DNA of 64,000 bases from Lactifluus volemus (GCA_022376515.1 WTXI01000002.1:124001-188000), one strand, 5' to 3'. Positions 1 to 12,950 are shown, numbered from the stretch's first letter. Program-made: numbers and translations. The notes: generated from the letters alone by a model not told the origin.

Positions 1-1959
1 GAGCTGATCTATTTGTTAAAAAATCGTGAATACGTAGTAGACTCAACAGCAGGGCCGGTGTGGTGTGTGAACGTTCCATCCACAACCAGGGCCCGTTTTT
101 ATTATCGATCATGATCCGTCACCACACCGAGTACAGTATTTTACGGTTAACGGTTCTGGCCACTTGTGCAATCAATCGCGACTGTTCCTCCTCCAGACAA
201 AGCCTGTGACAACTCCTTGCCTCCTTGCATCTAACATTTTTCAATTCTCGTTCTACGAATGAGGATATTCTCTCAGGAGAGCGAAAAACCAATATTCTGC
301 TAGAAGTCAGTGTCCCCTTTCGCGCAAAAGTGTCATCATTCTTGATTATTACTCTTCAACATGGCATGCTGATCTTTCAAGTCGTGGTTTCCCCCAAGTT
401 TTACAGTGCGCTTGCTCGGAATAGATCTGGCCGGGAAAACCTGAAAGTGGATTTGCCCAAAAGGTCGAACAATCACCGTAGATGGCGACGAGAGAGAAGG
501 GAGACTAAACCTCCCTCTCCTGAATTTAGTCATGGACCGTCACCATAACTCCCCATTTTCATGTATAGCCATTCATAGGTGACTTCTGCAACCTGCCCTT
601 CGAGAAGGCCTCGCAGAAGCGCCACTACTAATAATATTAACGTCCCCAGTGAGCTGTTCCAAGACACAGCGGCAGAAATTCGATGGACGACTTCTTATTC
701 ATGCGGGGTGGTAGAAGCCCTACCGACCATCATGACAAAGCGCGCGAGTAAAAAAACTCCCGTCCCGAGTTTGGTAGTGGAATTTCAGCTTTTGCAGAGT
801 AAGATCGAGAGGACCCTTGGTCCGGACGCCGGATCCAGCCTCGTCGGTCAGTCAGTCACTCCACCAGAATCAGATGATCGTGAACAGATTACACTGCTTG
901 TTCCAGACGTAGAAGTCAGTTTTCACCTTCTATTTGCGGGATCTTCGAAATGAGACTCCCGAAAAGGAGGCCCTTCAACGGGGATCTATCATACAATAGT
1001 TCGCGTATAATAACAAAGACTCGTTCATATGAACGAACAAGAAACAGCCACCCTACAGCACCATCCATCTCCGGCGCTCTCAATCACAATTTTTTTTTTA
1101 TACCTCCAGTGCCGGCGCTGATGGAGTGCGCACTGATTGGGGGGCGGAGGCGGTGCAGAACGAGTTCCACTTCTCTGTCGGGCTCTTCATTTTTACAGCA
1201 GGGTCCTACGACCGGAGCCTGGGCAGGGGAGATGTACCGATCAAGGTGGTGGGTGGTCCCGAGCATGTTCACACTTTTGGACTTTGAGCGGATGCGCCAA
1301 TAGAGGGGCCCGGGCCCCGCTCTTAATTACATGTAGCCCCAAGCTCCGCTCGATTCACGCACAGCCATTACTCCTTCACGCGAGTGCCATACAGCTGAAG
1401 GAAAAGGTTTTAGGCAGGTGGTAACGGTGGCGTGATATCTCTACCAGCACTGCCCCCAGCCCTGAAGGACCTGAATTTGTCTGGTCGAGTTGCTAACCAA
1501 TACCTTCACATTTCTATGTCATATAACTTAATAATTTAACTTCATTGAAAAATAGATAAGTATTTCAGACTTATCCACGAGTGCTGCTCCCCAGTCCCAT
1601 AAAGTTCAAAGGTCACACATGTGTAACCGTGAAAGAATGCGCGGTTGAGCGCGCTTATGATTCACAGTGACTACGCTTACCTAGGGTACGGTACAATACT
1701 AAGTACAAATCGCCAATCCAAGAAAACAACGTTCATCGTGGAGATGTCGTGGTATGGGTATGGTAAGTGACGACTCAAACGTGGAGTAGGTAAGTTGGGG
1801 GGTAGGGGGGTATGGAGCTCAAGATTGTCCAGTGTGATGCATGTGATGTGTTGAACAAGTAATAAGAATAGTGCGGAAGGATGAACTTCCCAATCCATAC
1901 CAGTGTTGCGCCAAAAGTACGTCGATAATGATCGACAACGGCCCGAGAAAATGATTCCT
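1..1959. other. Region without a supported gene
   Basis: I see no reading frame here with a recognisable domain or convincing fungal exon-intron structure. The longest frames (about 60-125 codons) lack homology I can name. Two small palindromes are visible: TCGTTCATATGAACGA near 1022-1037 and GGGGCCCGGGCCCC near 1306-1319. The right end should hold the 3' untranslated region of the SAM synthetase gene, which ends at 1960. Confidence 0.5.
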
Positions 1960-3363
1960 TCACAAAATCAGTTGCTTGGGCTGCTCCCATGTATACGCAG
2001 GGTTGCCAAAGTGGCCGTATGCTGCAGTCTTGCGATATATCGGCTTTTGCAGGTTGAGTTGCTTCACGATGACACCTGGTCGGAGGTCCCAATTCTTGCG
2101 AATGATCTCGACGAGTTCCAAGTCGGATTTCTTGCCAGTGCCATACGTGTCAACGAAGATTGACAGGGGCTCGGCAACACCAATGGCGTAGGAAAGTTGG
2201 ACAAGGGCTCGGCGAGCGAGGCCTGCAGCGATGAGGGACTTGGCTAGAATAAAAGTGTAAACAATGAACAGTAAATATTATAAAGAAGGGACCCACCAAT
2301 CCACCGCGCAGTGTACGCAGCTGAACGGTCGACCTTGGAAAAGTCCTTTCCGGAGAAAGCTCCTCCACCATGAGCGCCCCAACCACCGTAAGTGTCGACA
2401 ATAATCTTGCGACCAGTCAAACCAGCATCACCCTGAGGACCGCCAATAACGAAGCGTCCTGAAGGTTGAATCTGAATGGTTCTCCAAAGTCAGCCGACTC
2501 GCTCTCGTGTATAAAAGTAGTGCACTCATACATGATAGATCGTACGGTTATCAAGGAGGTTGCTGGGGATGACCTGCTTGACGACCTTCTCAAGAATCTC
2601 CTTCCGGAGGTCCTCCGTTGAGATCTCTTCAGCATGCTGTGTGGAGATAACGACAGTGTCCACACGCAGGGGGATGGTCGCGCCACCATCCTTTTTGTAC
2701 TCAACCGTGACTTGGGTCTTCGAGTCGGGGCGAAGCCATGGCAGCAGACCTGAGCGGCGAGCGGCAGCCAAAGCGGCATTGAGTTTGTGGGCGAGCATGA
2801 TCGTGAGCGGCATATATTCGGGTGTCTCGTCAGTGGCATAGCCGAACATGATGCCCTGGTCACCAGCTCCGTGATCCTCGAGCGAGCCGTGGTCGAGGCC
2901 CTGGGCAATATCGGGCGACTGTTGCTCAATGGCAACGAGAATGTTGCACGTCTTGTAGTCAAAGCCCTTGGACGAGTCGTCATAGCCGATGTCCTTGATG
3001 GCATTGCGGATGACTTTCTGGTAGTCAAGCTGTGCCTTGGTCGAGATTTCGCCAAAGACCATGATCATGCCCGTCTTGGACGCTGTTTCACAGGCGACCT
3101 TGGACCAAGGGTCCTGCTCGAGGCATGCATCGAGCTGTGCATATATTAGACGTGGTTAAAATACCCGCCAACGTATCCTGGATCACTTACAATAGCATCT
3201 GAGACCTGGTCACAGATCTTGTCTGTCGAGAAAAAAAGAAACTTTGGTCTATTTGCCGAGGTTGATTGAAACAGATACGCTTACCAGGGTGGCCTTCACC
3301 AACAGACTCTGAGGTGAAAAGGAAATGGCCAGGTGCGAGGGAACCTTGAGTGTTGACGGTCAT
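1960..3363 (-). CDS. sam1: S-adenosylmethionine synthetase (methionine adenosyltransferase)
   Basis: Cytosolic enzyme that makes S-adenosylmethionine from methionine and ATP, the methyl donor for most methylation. I read five exons: 3285-3363, 3191-3222, 2532-3134, 2297-2471 and 1960-2243. They sum to 1173 nt (390 residues), the normal length of eukaryotic enzymes, with all junctions GT-AG and in phase. Family motifs are clear: [15 protein letters not shown] near residue 15, [19 protein letters not shown] motif (here [17 protein letters not shown]), the P-loop-like [19 protein letters not shown], and a C-terminus reading [14 protein letters not shown]. The start MTVNTQG was chosen because it directly precedes the conserved N-terminus; an in-frame ATG lies 24 nt upstream. 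Identification is secure. Confidence 0.97.
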
Positions 3364-3482
3364 TTTTTTTAGTGTTAATGAGCCCAAGTCTATGCGTGAA
3401 AGAAGGGGTAAAGAAGAGAGGTTGGAAGCGACAATGGAACGAGGGTGCGTTTAAAAAAAAAAAAACTCGAACCCAATTAAAG

Positions 3483-3490
3483 TTACGTCA
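3483..3490. promoter_or_regulatory. CRE/ATF-type bZIP site TTACGTCA
   Basis: TTACGTCA (ATGACGTAA on the minus strand when the next base is included) lies about 120 bp upstream of the SAM synthetase start codon, in the 245-bp gap after the myotubularin stop. ATF/CREB-type bZIP factors bind such octamers in fungi. The same octamer recurs in the receptor promoters of the array. One octamer alone can occur by chance. Confidence 0.35.
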
Positions 3491-3608
3491 TCACGCGCTA
3501 TCACGCCATCTTGTCCCATGCAACCCACAATTTTATGTCACAACCAACAGAATATCGCTGGCTTCTCTGCGCACATATTAGTACACTAGATATCCACCCA
3601 TTACCAAT

Positions 3609-6600
3609 CTACCGCATTCCTACTCCCAAAGGATCCATCTCCTCCGAGTTCCCAGCTACCTTTGACTTGGGCGCCTCACCGCTAGCGCTCGGTGATAATG
3701 ACACTGCGGGGGCCACAAAAGTATATAAATCTGATGTTGTTGTAGCGTTCAATGTCGTTCCACGCGAGGACACGGAAGGTTTGACTGGAGTGGGGAGTGC
3801 CACAGATGGATCTATGGGCAAGCCAGAACCAGACCGTGACGTCGTTGATCCTGATGGTAGGGAATCCGTCCGGGGCAGCGCCGTGCTCATCTCATCAACC
3901 GCAAAAGGGTCCACCAGGGGCGCGCGGCGCGCACCCGTGGTGCGCGACGGTGCACGCAAAGAGTTCCATGGGTTGTCCACGAGCAAAGAGGGTATGCCGT
4001 CCGATTCGCGAGGCGCAGCCGACGCCAAGCCCGAGTGTGATTCGGAAGACGACAACGTCGTCCACGGGTTCGCAGACGGGCCCGTCGATGTGCTCGAAAA
4101 CGTGCTGGACCGTACAGCCTGCGTGATACGCGGCGGATCGAACGCTGACAGCGTAGGCGAAGCAGAGATAAAGGAAGGGGACACTTTGCGCGGCGACGGT
4201 GCGCCCCAATCTTGCAGTTCCCCGCCTGCGCTGGCGTTCCGTGCCCGCGCTTCACGCGCGGTCTCGTATGCATCTTGCACTGCGGAAAACGCGGCACCCG
4301 CGCCAGATGAGAGTCGACCCCACATCGAGCGCATGTTCCCTCCCGCAGAGCCGAGTAACTCTGAAGACGATGGGCGCGCAGTACGATTGCCAGCAGCGAG
4401 CGGGCTCGGCACTCGCGCAGGTGTCATCGTTGGTGATGGGGAATATGTCCCAGGCGGGGTCGGGGACTCTTCCACCGGCAGAAGCACGGACGGAGACGGA
4501 GACGGAGAGACGGACAACTTTGCGAGTTCAGGGTCTTCCTCGAGACTTTCCACGGAGGCGATGGGCGGTAAGGGCGCAGGTGTCGCGACAAAACGTCCAT
4601 TCATTTCCTCGTCCCCGCGGCCGTACAGTTCATTCCAGAATAACACGTCTTTCGGATTTGGGAGCAGTACCCCTTGGTCGGCGGTCGATGCGCGGTTCGT
4701 CGGGTCGTCCAGCGCGGGATTGTAGTCCGGATTGACGTACGTCTCTGCCTGTGGAGGCGAGTTCATGTAGTCCCAGACCGACACAGTTCCCGTTGCACCT
4801 TCGCGTCGATCGCGTTCCGAGTTGAAGAGGAACGTGCCAAATTGGCACGAATACAGGTGTGTGTGTAGGTCGCGAAGAAAGAGCTCGTTAAACTCGAAAC
4901 GGGTGGGGAACTGTCGTTGGATGTTGCGGACGGCCTCCAGGAACTGGTGGAACACCGGACTGGTCTCTTTGATGTGATGATTGCCCGAAAACCGATTTTG
5001 CACGCTGGCAAATAGGGCCTGCGCGACATCGGCACTACCGCCACCGCTGTCGAGCGGTGCCAAGAAGAACTTTTCGCTGGAGAGATGGCCGCATCGGTCT
5101 AGAAACTTATGTCCGAAGCTCACAAAGTCCTTCTCGATCAACACTTGGAAGCCGCGTGTTGTGCGATAATAAGGATCCAGGCAGAGTTGAGAGACAGCAG
5201 ACAGCTGCGATGTGCGATCCCACCCATCAGAACAGTGGATGAGCACGTGTGAGTGGTTGACGTGTACATTCCGCACGATGAGCAGCGTGCCCTCCAGAAT
5301 TGCGGCCTGATGCCGCAACCAGCCCGATCGCCGCAGGGCCTGCCTATCCACGGGGAGAATAGTGGAACTTGTTCCAGGGATGTCACCCGATACGCTTGCC
5401 GCGAGGGCTTCTGACTCTCGAAGCGCTTCGACGACTTTGTTGAGCGAATCGCGCATCGAGTGGATATTGTCGATCCCCAAGTAGGCCTTTTTGCACTCCT
5501 TGTAGTGATCCATGTTCTCCGTCCGGCACCCTTGGCCGTATTTGCAACCGCATTAGTCGTAGGGCGCGCATCGATGATCAGGTTTGTCGCAGTAGCACCA
5601 TAAACGGGCTGTGGGATGCGCGACTCTGGGGAAAGGTGAGAGGTAAACGTCGCTTCGAGGATCTTCTCGTCTTGTATTGATCGGGCGTTGGTAAGGCCGA
5701 CCATCGGCTGGCTAGATCGAGTGATGCTCCCCTGTGTGAACGGGTCTATGAGGACTTTTCAAAGCGAGAAAGATCTGGAGGAACTCACATAGTTTGCCCA
5801 ATGTAGGTACGTAAGCGCAGGTAGACGTCCCTTGCTGCGATACTTGACCCCATACTGCAAGGTAGAGTCGCTGATCTTAGTCGGGACGACTAGACGGGAC
5901 GGGTACGTCGGAGAGAACTAGAGGAGCTAGCGTTACAGATGAATATCATTGGTCGTATGGGAGTGAGTAAACGTACAGCATAGTCTTTGTTGATGTCAGT
6001 GAAGCGCCAGGCCTTGGAACGTGTCCCAACACCCATGCGCCCAAACTCTTCGCGTGGGGAGTAAACGGTCCAACCATCTGAGGCAGATAGGGGTGGGGAG
6101 GGTGTGTAGCAAAAAGCGTACAGTTGCGTGACCGAATCTATCTCATTCGCTTGTGAACGACGGAGCAGCTGATGATGGGACACGCGTTGCTTACTTGCTA
6201 CGGTCAACTCCTTTACGCTCTCAAAGACATCGGTAGCGTCTGAATCCTTCTCGAAAGATAATGAAAATGTTTCGAATGTGCGACACCGGAAGGATATCGG
6301 ACACTGTCCGCTCAAGGTCTGAGGGAGACGGGTGACCAGATTGATGAGAGGGTAAGCAACCTAGGCGAGATGGGTGCTGCACCGTTAGAGTAGCGTGACC
6401 GGCACAATGAGGGACAATCGACTCGCCCACATCTCATTCTGGGAAGCATCTGTGTAGGAGAAGATGAGATGGTGAGCGGTGAGATGGAGAGTTCCTGGCT
6501 CGGTTCTGCCGGACTTGCTGCAGAGCACGTTTGAGACCTCCACAAAGACGAGAAGTGAGGGATTATTTCAACGCTGAATATGAAGATGACATTACTTTGG

Positions 6601-6619
6601 GTATTCGAATAGCGTCCAT
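3609..6619 (-). CDS. ymr1: Myotubularin-family phosphatidylinositol-3-phosphatase, one frameshift
   Basis: Myotubularins remove the 3-phosphate from PI3P and PI(3,5)P2 on endosomal and vacuolar membranes. Exons: 6596-6619, 6427-6537, 6195-6360, 5977-6137, 5789-5917 and 3609-5731. The N-terminal half has a PH-GRAM domain (IRIPKVSNVLCSKSGRTEPG onward). The catalytic P-loop HCSDGWDRTSQ carries the myotubularin CX5R signature, followed by FGHKFLDRCGH and a low-complexity Ser/Pro-rich tail. In the last exon the frame slips by one base near 5524: the arm ending IDARPTTNAVANTAKGAG and the arm starting ENMDHYKECKKAYLG are adjacent but in different frames with no room for an intron. Restoring one base gives 2715 nt (904 residues). 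The intron at 6361-6426 appears to use a GC-AG donor. Family call secure; the frameshift may be a consensus error. Confidence 0.93.
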
Positions 6620-9243
6620 TGTTATGGTAGCACGACGTCTAGCTCGACTTGAATGTGGCCGACGACGTTGTTTGTCTCTATGTGTCTCTCTCTCCTCACT
6701 GCCGGCGCTGGCACTTGCACTCGGCGAGACAGACGCGGAGAAACACATGCGTGAACACGGCTTTCAATCCGCGCCGAAGAATGTATGACTCTATCAATCA
6801 TAAATGTTACAAGTATTTGTATCATATTTTATGAACATCCAACGCTAGAAGAGCCTGCGTCGCTGGGTCCTTTCGCACGCCGCGCCTCTCGCCCTCTGCT
6901 CCCCCAAGCAGCGTGCTCGCCGTCATCTACTGAAGAGGCGTTTCCGTAGTGAGATCACGGCGAGGTGGATCAAGGCTTTGGCAGTGTCGATCGTCGTTAC
7001 TGGACGGCATCAGGGAAGACGCGGCTTAGTCCGAATGAGACGCCTTTTCCTTTACGGGGTGAAAGAGAATGATGGCGTACGTGAAGACGCTATTCAGGAT
7101 GTTAAAGACGACCACTGTCACAGGGCGAAGTGTCGTCAATGGGGAGATCCATGAACTGACCCTTTCGGAAAGAGTCGATGAGTGATAGGTAGCGGGAAAA
7201 GTGACCCTGCGCATCTCGGGGGACGTACTACTATTTGTCAGAAGTATAAGTGGACTGATGGTGCACCATTGACAGGCGGGTGGCCGGGATGATGAGATGC
7301 TGGAGAGTCGACACGGTCATAGATTGCGTGAAATGAAGAGTTCAGAAGCTCGTAAACAGAAGAGGCCCGTCGTTCGCTAGGGCCGTGAATCAGCAGGCAA
7401 ATGGTTCCACTGTCCATGCAACTGATAAAACCGTGCGGGGCTGCCAGGGCCAAAAGCACAGAGTTGTGGATGTCCACCGGGACGCATCAGCAGGCTACAA
7501 GCCGAGTATTAATGAATTCCCGTGTGTAATAGGCCGGGCCACCGGATGTCCGAGTAGGATAACGTGTGCATCGAAATTTCCACCAGCTTGGGCAATAGAA
7601 CGAGAGCAACACCAGGATCTACGGCTCCAATTGAAGGGTTCGAAGGAATGCCAATGTTTCAGGGTTGTAGTTATCAGGCACTGGTACCTTCAACCAAATT
7701 TCGGGACGACCTGCACTTTTGTCTGGTTATTGCAAAATTCCTGTGAAATCCATCCCCAACCAGTGACGAAAATCAATTGAAGTTGATTGGTAGTAAGCTG
7801 TGGTTGGGCTGCAAACGTTGGGGCCTCGCAATTGTACAGACAGTATTCACAAAAATAAGGAGTCTCTCCGTATTTTGATGAACACTGTCTCGTACGATGG
7901 CAGTGCAACAACTGTTCTTTTCAACCATGCCCACTGCCCAGCTCAGGCATCCCAGCGAATTCTCTTGCATATTCACAGATCCGTGAGTCTTCCACTTGGG
8001 TCGATGATACACAGGCATTACCCTCCGCCTTCCTATCCTTCCTTATCATCGGTTCCTCGTTGATCCCGCGTCGATGACGATGTGTGGCGCTGGTGCCAGC
8101 GGTCCGGGAGTTCGCGACACTTCCTCGGGATGCAGCCGCCAGCACAACCTCGACTTGGCTCCATCTCCTTGGTGGATGAGCTGGGGAACAACCAGGGACG
8201 ATGGGAGACAAAGGGGGACAAAGAGACACGACCGGGGACGAAGAGGAGCAAGGAAATGGAAACTGAAGAAAACTATAGAGAAATCAGCGAGGTGGAAGAG
8301 TGGAGGTGACATACCTAGCAACACCTGCAGGAAGCTCCCTTCAGGTTCCCAATGCTCATCCAACACAATGATAATGAAGATCCCAAACCAAACAGTAGCA
8401 CGCAGAAGCAGAGGTAGAGGAAGGAGAAGCCCTCCTGTTCTCCTGAATGATGGTGCAACTTACTTATGCGGCAGCCGCGCTGCCAGCGGAGGATCAAGCA
8501 AACTGTACTCTGGCCACCGAGCTTTTTGTCGCCTGTGTCGATCCGGTATCATGTCTTTTCCAGCGCTGATGGAGGTCGTGGAGGATCCGCCGATCGGTCC
8601 GCAAAACAGTACGGGGTTGAGTTCGGACGATGGACGTGGCAGGGAATCGGACATGGAGTTCACCTCGGCCTCGCACAAGGACGATAGTGTCGTCAGGGAG
8701 TGCAGCAGGGCGATGGTGACACAGCAGCTCTACGGTGGTGGTGCTTCTCGCGCAGAGTCTAATACCCGTCGCCGCCAGAAACGCCATGGTGAAACGCCCA
8801 CCCTCGTCGATGTCGCACCAGGCACTCGCGCGCCTGCAGCGCCTGCCCCTCTTTCCGACACCATTGCGATAGTTCCTTACGAGGCCCTTATGATCATATC
8901 TTGCCCTTCACTTGATCCGTAGGTACCTCAGACTTCGTGCTGTTAGTACCGATTCGCCTCCCGCTTTTACCAAATACCACCACGGCTGAGATGACTTCTC
9001 AGGCGGTCGTAGATTTGGCAGCACCAGCAGCCGAAACAAAAAAATCATAATAGCTGTGTTGAGACGCGGGCGGGGCCCACGAGAGTTCAGTATTGGGTCA
9101 AGCGATTATTACAGCATGGTTACGGTTTACGATAATGCAGAAAAAAAAGGCATAAAATAACTATTATTAATGTTACCAAAAAAATCCTACCATTTGCCTC
9201 CATCGAACAGAAAGGTAGGGAAGACGTACAGCATAATAACCCC
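6620..9243. other. 2.6-kb region without a supported gene
   Basis: The first few hundred bases should contain the promoter of the myotubularin gene. Open frames exist on both strands, the longest 282 codons at 8074-8922 plus, but they are compositionally biased and match nothing I recognise. A minus-strand stretch at about 7100-7205 reads as a plausible short terminal exon, but I could not build a gene around it. A 60-bp imperfect palindrome lies near 7834-7896. Confidence 0.4.
7834..7896. repeat. Imperfect inverted repeat (hairpin)
   Basis: The arm GACAGTATTCACAAAAATA (from 7839) pairs imperfectly with TATTTTGATGAACACTGTC (ending at 7889) around a short loop, and flanking GTAC tetranucleotides extend the symmetry. 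It could be a miniature inverted-repeat element, or extrude as a hairpin in DNA or RNA. No target duplication is obvious. Confidence 0.45.
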
Positions 9244-10912
9244 ATGGCGCCTCGGAAGAGGTGCAGACGCAGACACGTGGCAACCTCAGGAGTACGTTGT
9301 CTCAACGACTCACAACGAGACTGCTTCCGATTTGTTCTAATATTATACTTTGACCTCGGACATAAAGCAACCTCCAAGTATTTCAAGTCTCCGTGTTCCA
9401 CGATAAATGCTCTCCCAGATGACGTTCTTCTCGAAATATTCGACCACTATCAAGTAGCTAGAGTAGGAAGCTGGCCTCGATCACAAACATGGTGGTATAA
9501 ACTGGTCCATGTCTGCCGCAGGTGGAGACAGCTCGTATTTGCATCACCACTCCGCTTGAACCTCCAGCTTTGCTGCACATTCGGCATTCGAGTACCAGAG
9601 ATGATTGGCCATTCGCCACACTTTCCGCTCGTCTTGGATTATGGTCCCCGCCGACTCGACACGTGGACGGTCGACGATCAGGACGGGTTCCTATTTGCTT
9701 TGCAACATCTTCAACGGGCGAGCGAGATTGTGCTGAGCGCCCCGGAATCAATGCTAAGAATGTTGACTGAAACGATGGTCGAGGAGGCTCCCAGGCTCGA
9801 ACACCTCAGTCTTCACTCCCAGACGGCAGAGTTTGTGCTTCCGAGACAATTTCTCGATGGAGGTGCCCCACGTTACGATTATTAACACTTACCGGTGTCT
9901 CTCTGACGGCATTGCATCCATTGCTGCCATCCGCGACATCGCTTACGACCCTCGCCCTCGAACGCATCCCGAGCTCTGCCTATTTCTCGCCTGACATTCT
10001 CGTTGCGCAGATACGTTCGATGACTCTACTTCAAACCCTATCCATCAGTTTCCTCTCCACAGTTCCACGCCCCGGTTTCAGGAACGAGCGCTTCCTTCCC
10101 CTAGGACCACTCTCTCGTTTCGAGCTGCCACGGCTCACGCAGCTGATATATCGAGGAGTTTCCGCTTACATAGAATCTCTTCTCGCGCGTATACACACAC
10201 CACTCGTACACGACGTCGACATCACGTTGTTCAACCAACTCACCCTACGCATGCCGCGCACCAATGCGTTCTTCACCCAACTGGAGACCTTCAAGCCAAC
10301 CCGGGCTCGCATCGATTTTACAGAATCCTCCGCCCACGTGATCATCTCCGCGTTACAGCCCACCGATTCGCCAGACATCATCCTCAGCGTGTCCTGCGCA
10401 CGCCTCGACTTTCAGGTGTCCGCCATGGCGCAGATATGCAGCGCGTTGGGAAGCGCGTTGTTGCCCATCGAAGACCTTACGCTATGGTTCTACCACCACC
10501 CAGGCAAAATGCCGGAGGAGCGGCTCGAATATGATGAGGTCGATCCTGCGTTATGGCGGGCCATCTTGTGTCCTTCCGACACGTAAGTACGCTGCGCGTT
10601 CACGTCGCGCTGGCGGGCGACCTCGAGCGTGCATTGCGACCACAGTCGGAGGATGCCGCGGCGGGCGGTCTTCTCGTCGTTGCCGAAGAGCTGCTGTTGC
10701 TACCGGAGTTAAAAACGCTCGTGCTGTTGCATGGAAGCGAGGAGGATGGACACGCGTTGAAAGCTGCCTTGAATGCACTTAGCGCGTTCGTCTCCGAGCG
10801 GTGTCGTGCCCGCCACCCTGTATACGTAGAACCTCAAGATTTAAGCAGACTATGGAGTCGATCGCGACCGGTGAGCTCGCCGCTTCTTCGTCTTTACAGG
10901 AATCGGCTTTAA
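9244..10912 (+). CDS. F-box protein, two single-base frameshifts
   Basis: F-box proteins recruit substrates to SCF ubiquitin ligases; basidiomycetes carry many lineage-expanded members. The F-box begins near residue 53 (INALPDDVLLEIFDHYQ) and continues through WWYKLVHVCRRWRQLVFASP. The remainder is a leucine-rich, repeat-like region of the kind common in these proteins, with no second named domain. Three successive frames carry the protein: 9244 to about 9872, about 9873 to 10573, and about 10574 to 10912. Each break is one missing base (a T after CACG near 9873; a T in TCCTTCC near 10574). Adding one base at each gives 1671 nt (556 residues). The first 50 residues are poorly supported and the real start may be later or behind an intron. 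Substrate unknown. Confidence 0.8.
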
Positions 10913-11271
10913 TCTATGCATAAAGTGAATTCCATCACTGGCAGTCTTGGAGTCAATCAAGAAAACCAACCCAGGGATTTTCTTGCGTAGGCGCGCGATT
11001 CCCGTGTCGCTTCCTCACAGTACTATCCCCCCAATTGAATACTGAATGCTAACGATTTGCACTTTTGATGACGGTCGATCTATCACTACATTTATGCTCA
11101 ATATCATTCATCCCCCTTGTTTGCACGTTCCCTACGGCCGGGTGCTGCATCCTCGCAAAAGCCGCCATCTGCGCTCCCAGTGCGGTTGACAGTGACGACC
11201 ACCAGAAGGAAAACCATTTTATACAGCAGATACAGTGTGCAAAAACAATAGGCAACAATGACGAATACATT
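10913..11271. other. Convergent intergenic spacer
   Basis: The 359 bp between the stop codons of the F-box gene (plus) and the HNH gene (minus) should hold both 3' untranslated regions. No other feature is seen. Confidence 0.5.
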
Positions 11272-12606
11272 TCAGTGGGCATCCAGATGTTTCCTCCACT
11301 CCATCACTTTGCTTCGGCTCGCTTCCTGAGCCGCCCGCTCCTCCTCCGCTTTTTTTGTCTGCCTGCGCTCGGCAGCCTCTTCTGGCGTGATTCCTTGGAG
11401 ATACATTACAAACCTACTGAGTCTATCCATGGCTTTCGCCAGATCACTCTCCTCCCTCCCCCTTGTTCGAATGTAATCTGGTAGGGGACGACGAAGTGGC
11501 TGAATCTGTGCGTAATGTTTTTCGCGGTATTGACTCATTACGTCGAAAGCATCACTATGCTTGCTGTGCCAGGATTTGTAAGCGGCAACACCATAGACAT
11601 AGTTGAGGATGACAGTAGAGGGTAGTGAGCCTCCTTTGCCTTGGAAGAGTGCATCGACATTTTCACCTAGAGAGAAGGCAATGCCAGGGCCTACAGCTCC
11701 AAATTGATCTGCCATCGCTGTGACTACACCAGGGCTGTAACCTGGGATGTAACCTTGAGGCTTCTCCAAGAATTGAAGGGTGATGTAATCTGGGCATGGG
11801 TCACCTTGTGAAACCTCTTTATGTGTTCAGGACCCAGCCCATAGTTTGGTGTCTGAGATTGGTTAAAACAGTGCCAAAATATGAATTATCAATGTTTCAC
11901 ACCTTTATGAAGGCAACTGCCCCTCTACCAAACATTGAATGCAGGTCCTTTCGCAACAACATTCCATTTCTTATGTCATCAATCCCAACATTTGAAGGCA
12001 GTGCTGACTCAGAGTTATCTCTGGGAGAACGCAGTTGCATCACTTTTGCAATGTACTGGAAAATGACATAATTATATGATGATATAAACTGATCACAAAG
12101 ATCTTACCTCTTCACCATTGCTCCAGGGAATCAGGTGAACCACATCACAGACATATTCTGCATCTTGTGTAACAACACAGGCATGTCCATCTCGTTGTAT
12201 GACATTGTGCCTGAAGTCATCACAGCATGGCATCTGTTCAGTACTACCAGATGATAATGTTAATCGGTCATTTAAACCTTCATGGTCTACAAAGGCACAA
12301 TCTTCTGGAGAAGTCGAGACACTATGAACAGCAATCTCAGGCTCACAGACAAAAAGAAAGCTTACCTGAAGGCTGATAGTAGTATATATTTTCGGCATCA
12401 GCAAATTCGGTCTTGTCATAGTCCACAGGGGGACCTTTGGGTGTTGTAGAAAGTTCACCACGGGCTCCACAAATGGTGAACATGACATATCGTAGCCATC
12501 GAAATGGGAAGACGGCAAGTCTCTCAATATCACTGAGGGGAATTGAAAGAAAGGATATTTGGGCTTCATGAAAGCTTAGAAATATCTCAATCTCGACCTC
12601 GACCAT
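11272..12606 (-). CDS. HNH-endonuclease-domain protein, one frameshift
   Basis: Basidiomycete protein of the HNH_2-like group; function is generally unknown and nuclease activity is inferred from the fold only. Exons: 12366-12606, 12108-12304, 11903-12055 and 11272-11852. The HNH core is split across exons: FRHNVIQRDGHACVVTQD, VVHLIPWSNGEE (first His), then DDIRNGMLLRKDLHSMFGRG (Asn and second His). The C-terminus is charged (EEAAERRQTKKAEEERAAQ). The last exon has one missing base near 11804, where the frame ending IKRFHK passes to the frame starting GDPCPDYITLQFLEKPQG. Restoring it makes 1173 nt (390 residues). The start MVEVEIEIF was chosen as the first ATG in frame; upstream codons in frame lack an ATG. 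Confidence 0.82.
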
Positions 12607-12950
12607 GATGAGTGATGGGGCGATGACCAGACCCCTTTCATCACTGATATAAGCAGACGTCACGGTCAGCAGGTGGAGTTACTGTATATTTGCTTTTTTG
12701 GATAGCACTTGGATCGGTAAATTAGCTAATCATAACTATCTAACTTCTAGTAGCGGAAGCGTGCTGAAGCCGGACGAGGTCTGGGGAGAGAGGGAAGAAA
12801 TACTTTTGCGCACATCCCGAAAGCGCGCGCACATGTTCGGTCAACTATGTTCTTCGGCACTCTAAAGTCCAACATGCACAACGTGGTAGAAGTGATCCCG
12901 GCCCTCCTTCACATCGTAGGATTCCGACTTGTCCTAGGCTGGAAATAGAG
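12607..12950. other. Spacer between the HNH gene and the Gag-like gene
   Basis: About 340 bp that should include the promoter of the minus-strand HNH gene and the 3' end of the Gag-like gene. Nothing else was recognised. Confidence 0.4.

Noticed and set aside
1022..1037. Perfect 16-bp palindrome TCGTTCATATGAACGA
   Set aside because: A single short palindrome with no gene nearby to regulate is not enough to call a binding site.
3511..4725. 404-codon plus-strand open frame
   Set aside because: It lies entirely antisense to the GC-rich Ser/Pro-rich tail of the myotubularin gene and shows no domain; the opposite strand carries the conserved protein.
8074..8922. 282-codon plus-strand open frame
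   Set aside because: Biased composition, no recognisable domain, and equally long alternatives on the minus strand. Not enough to call a gene.
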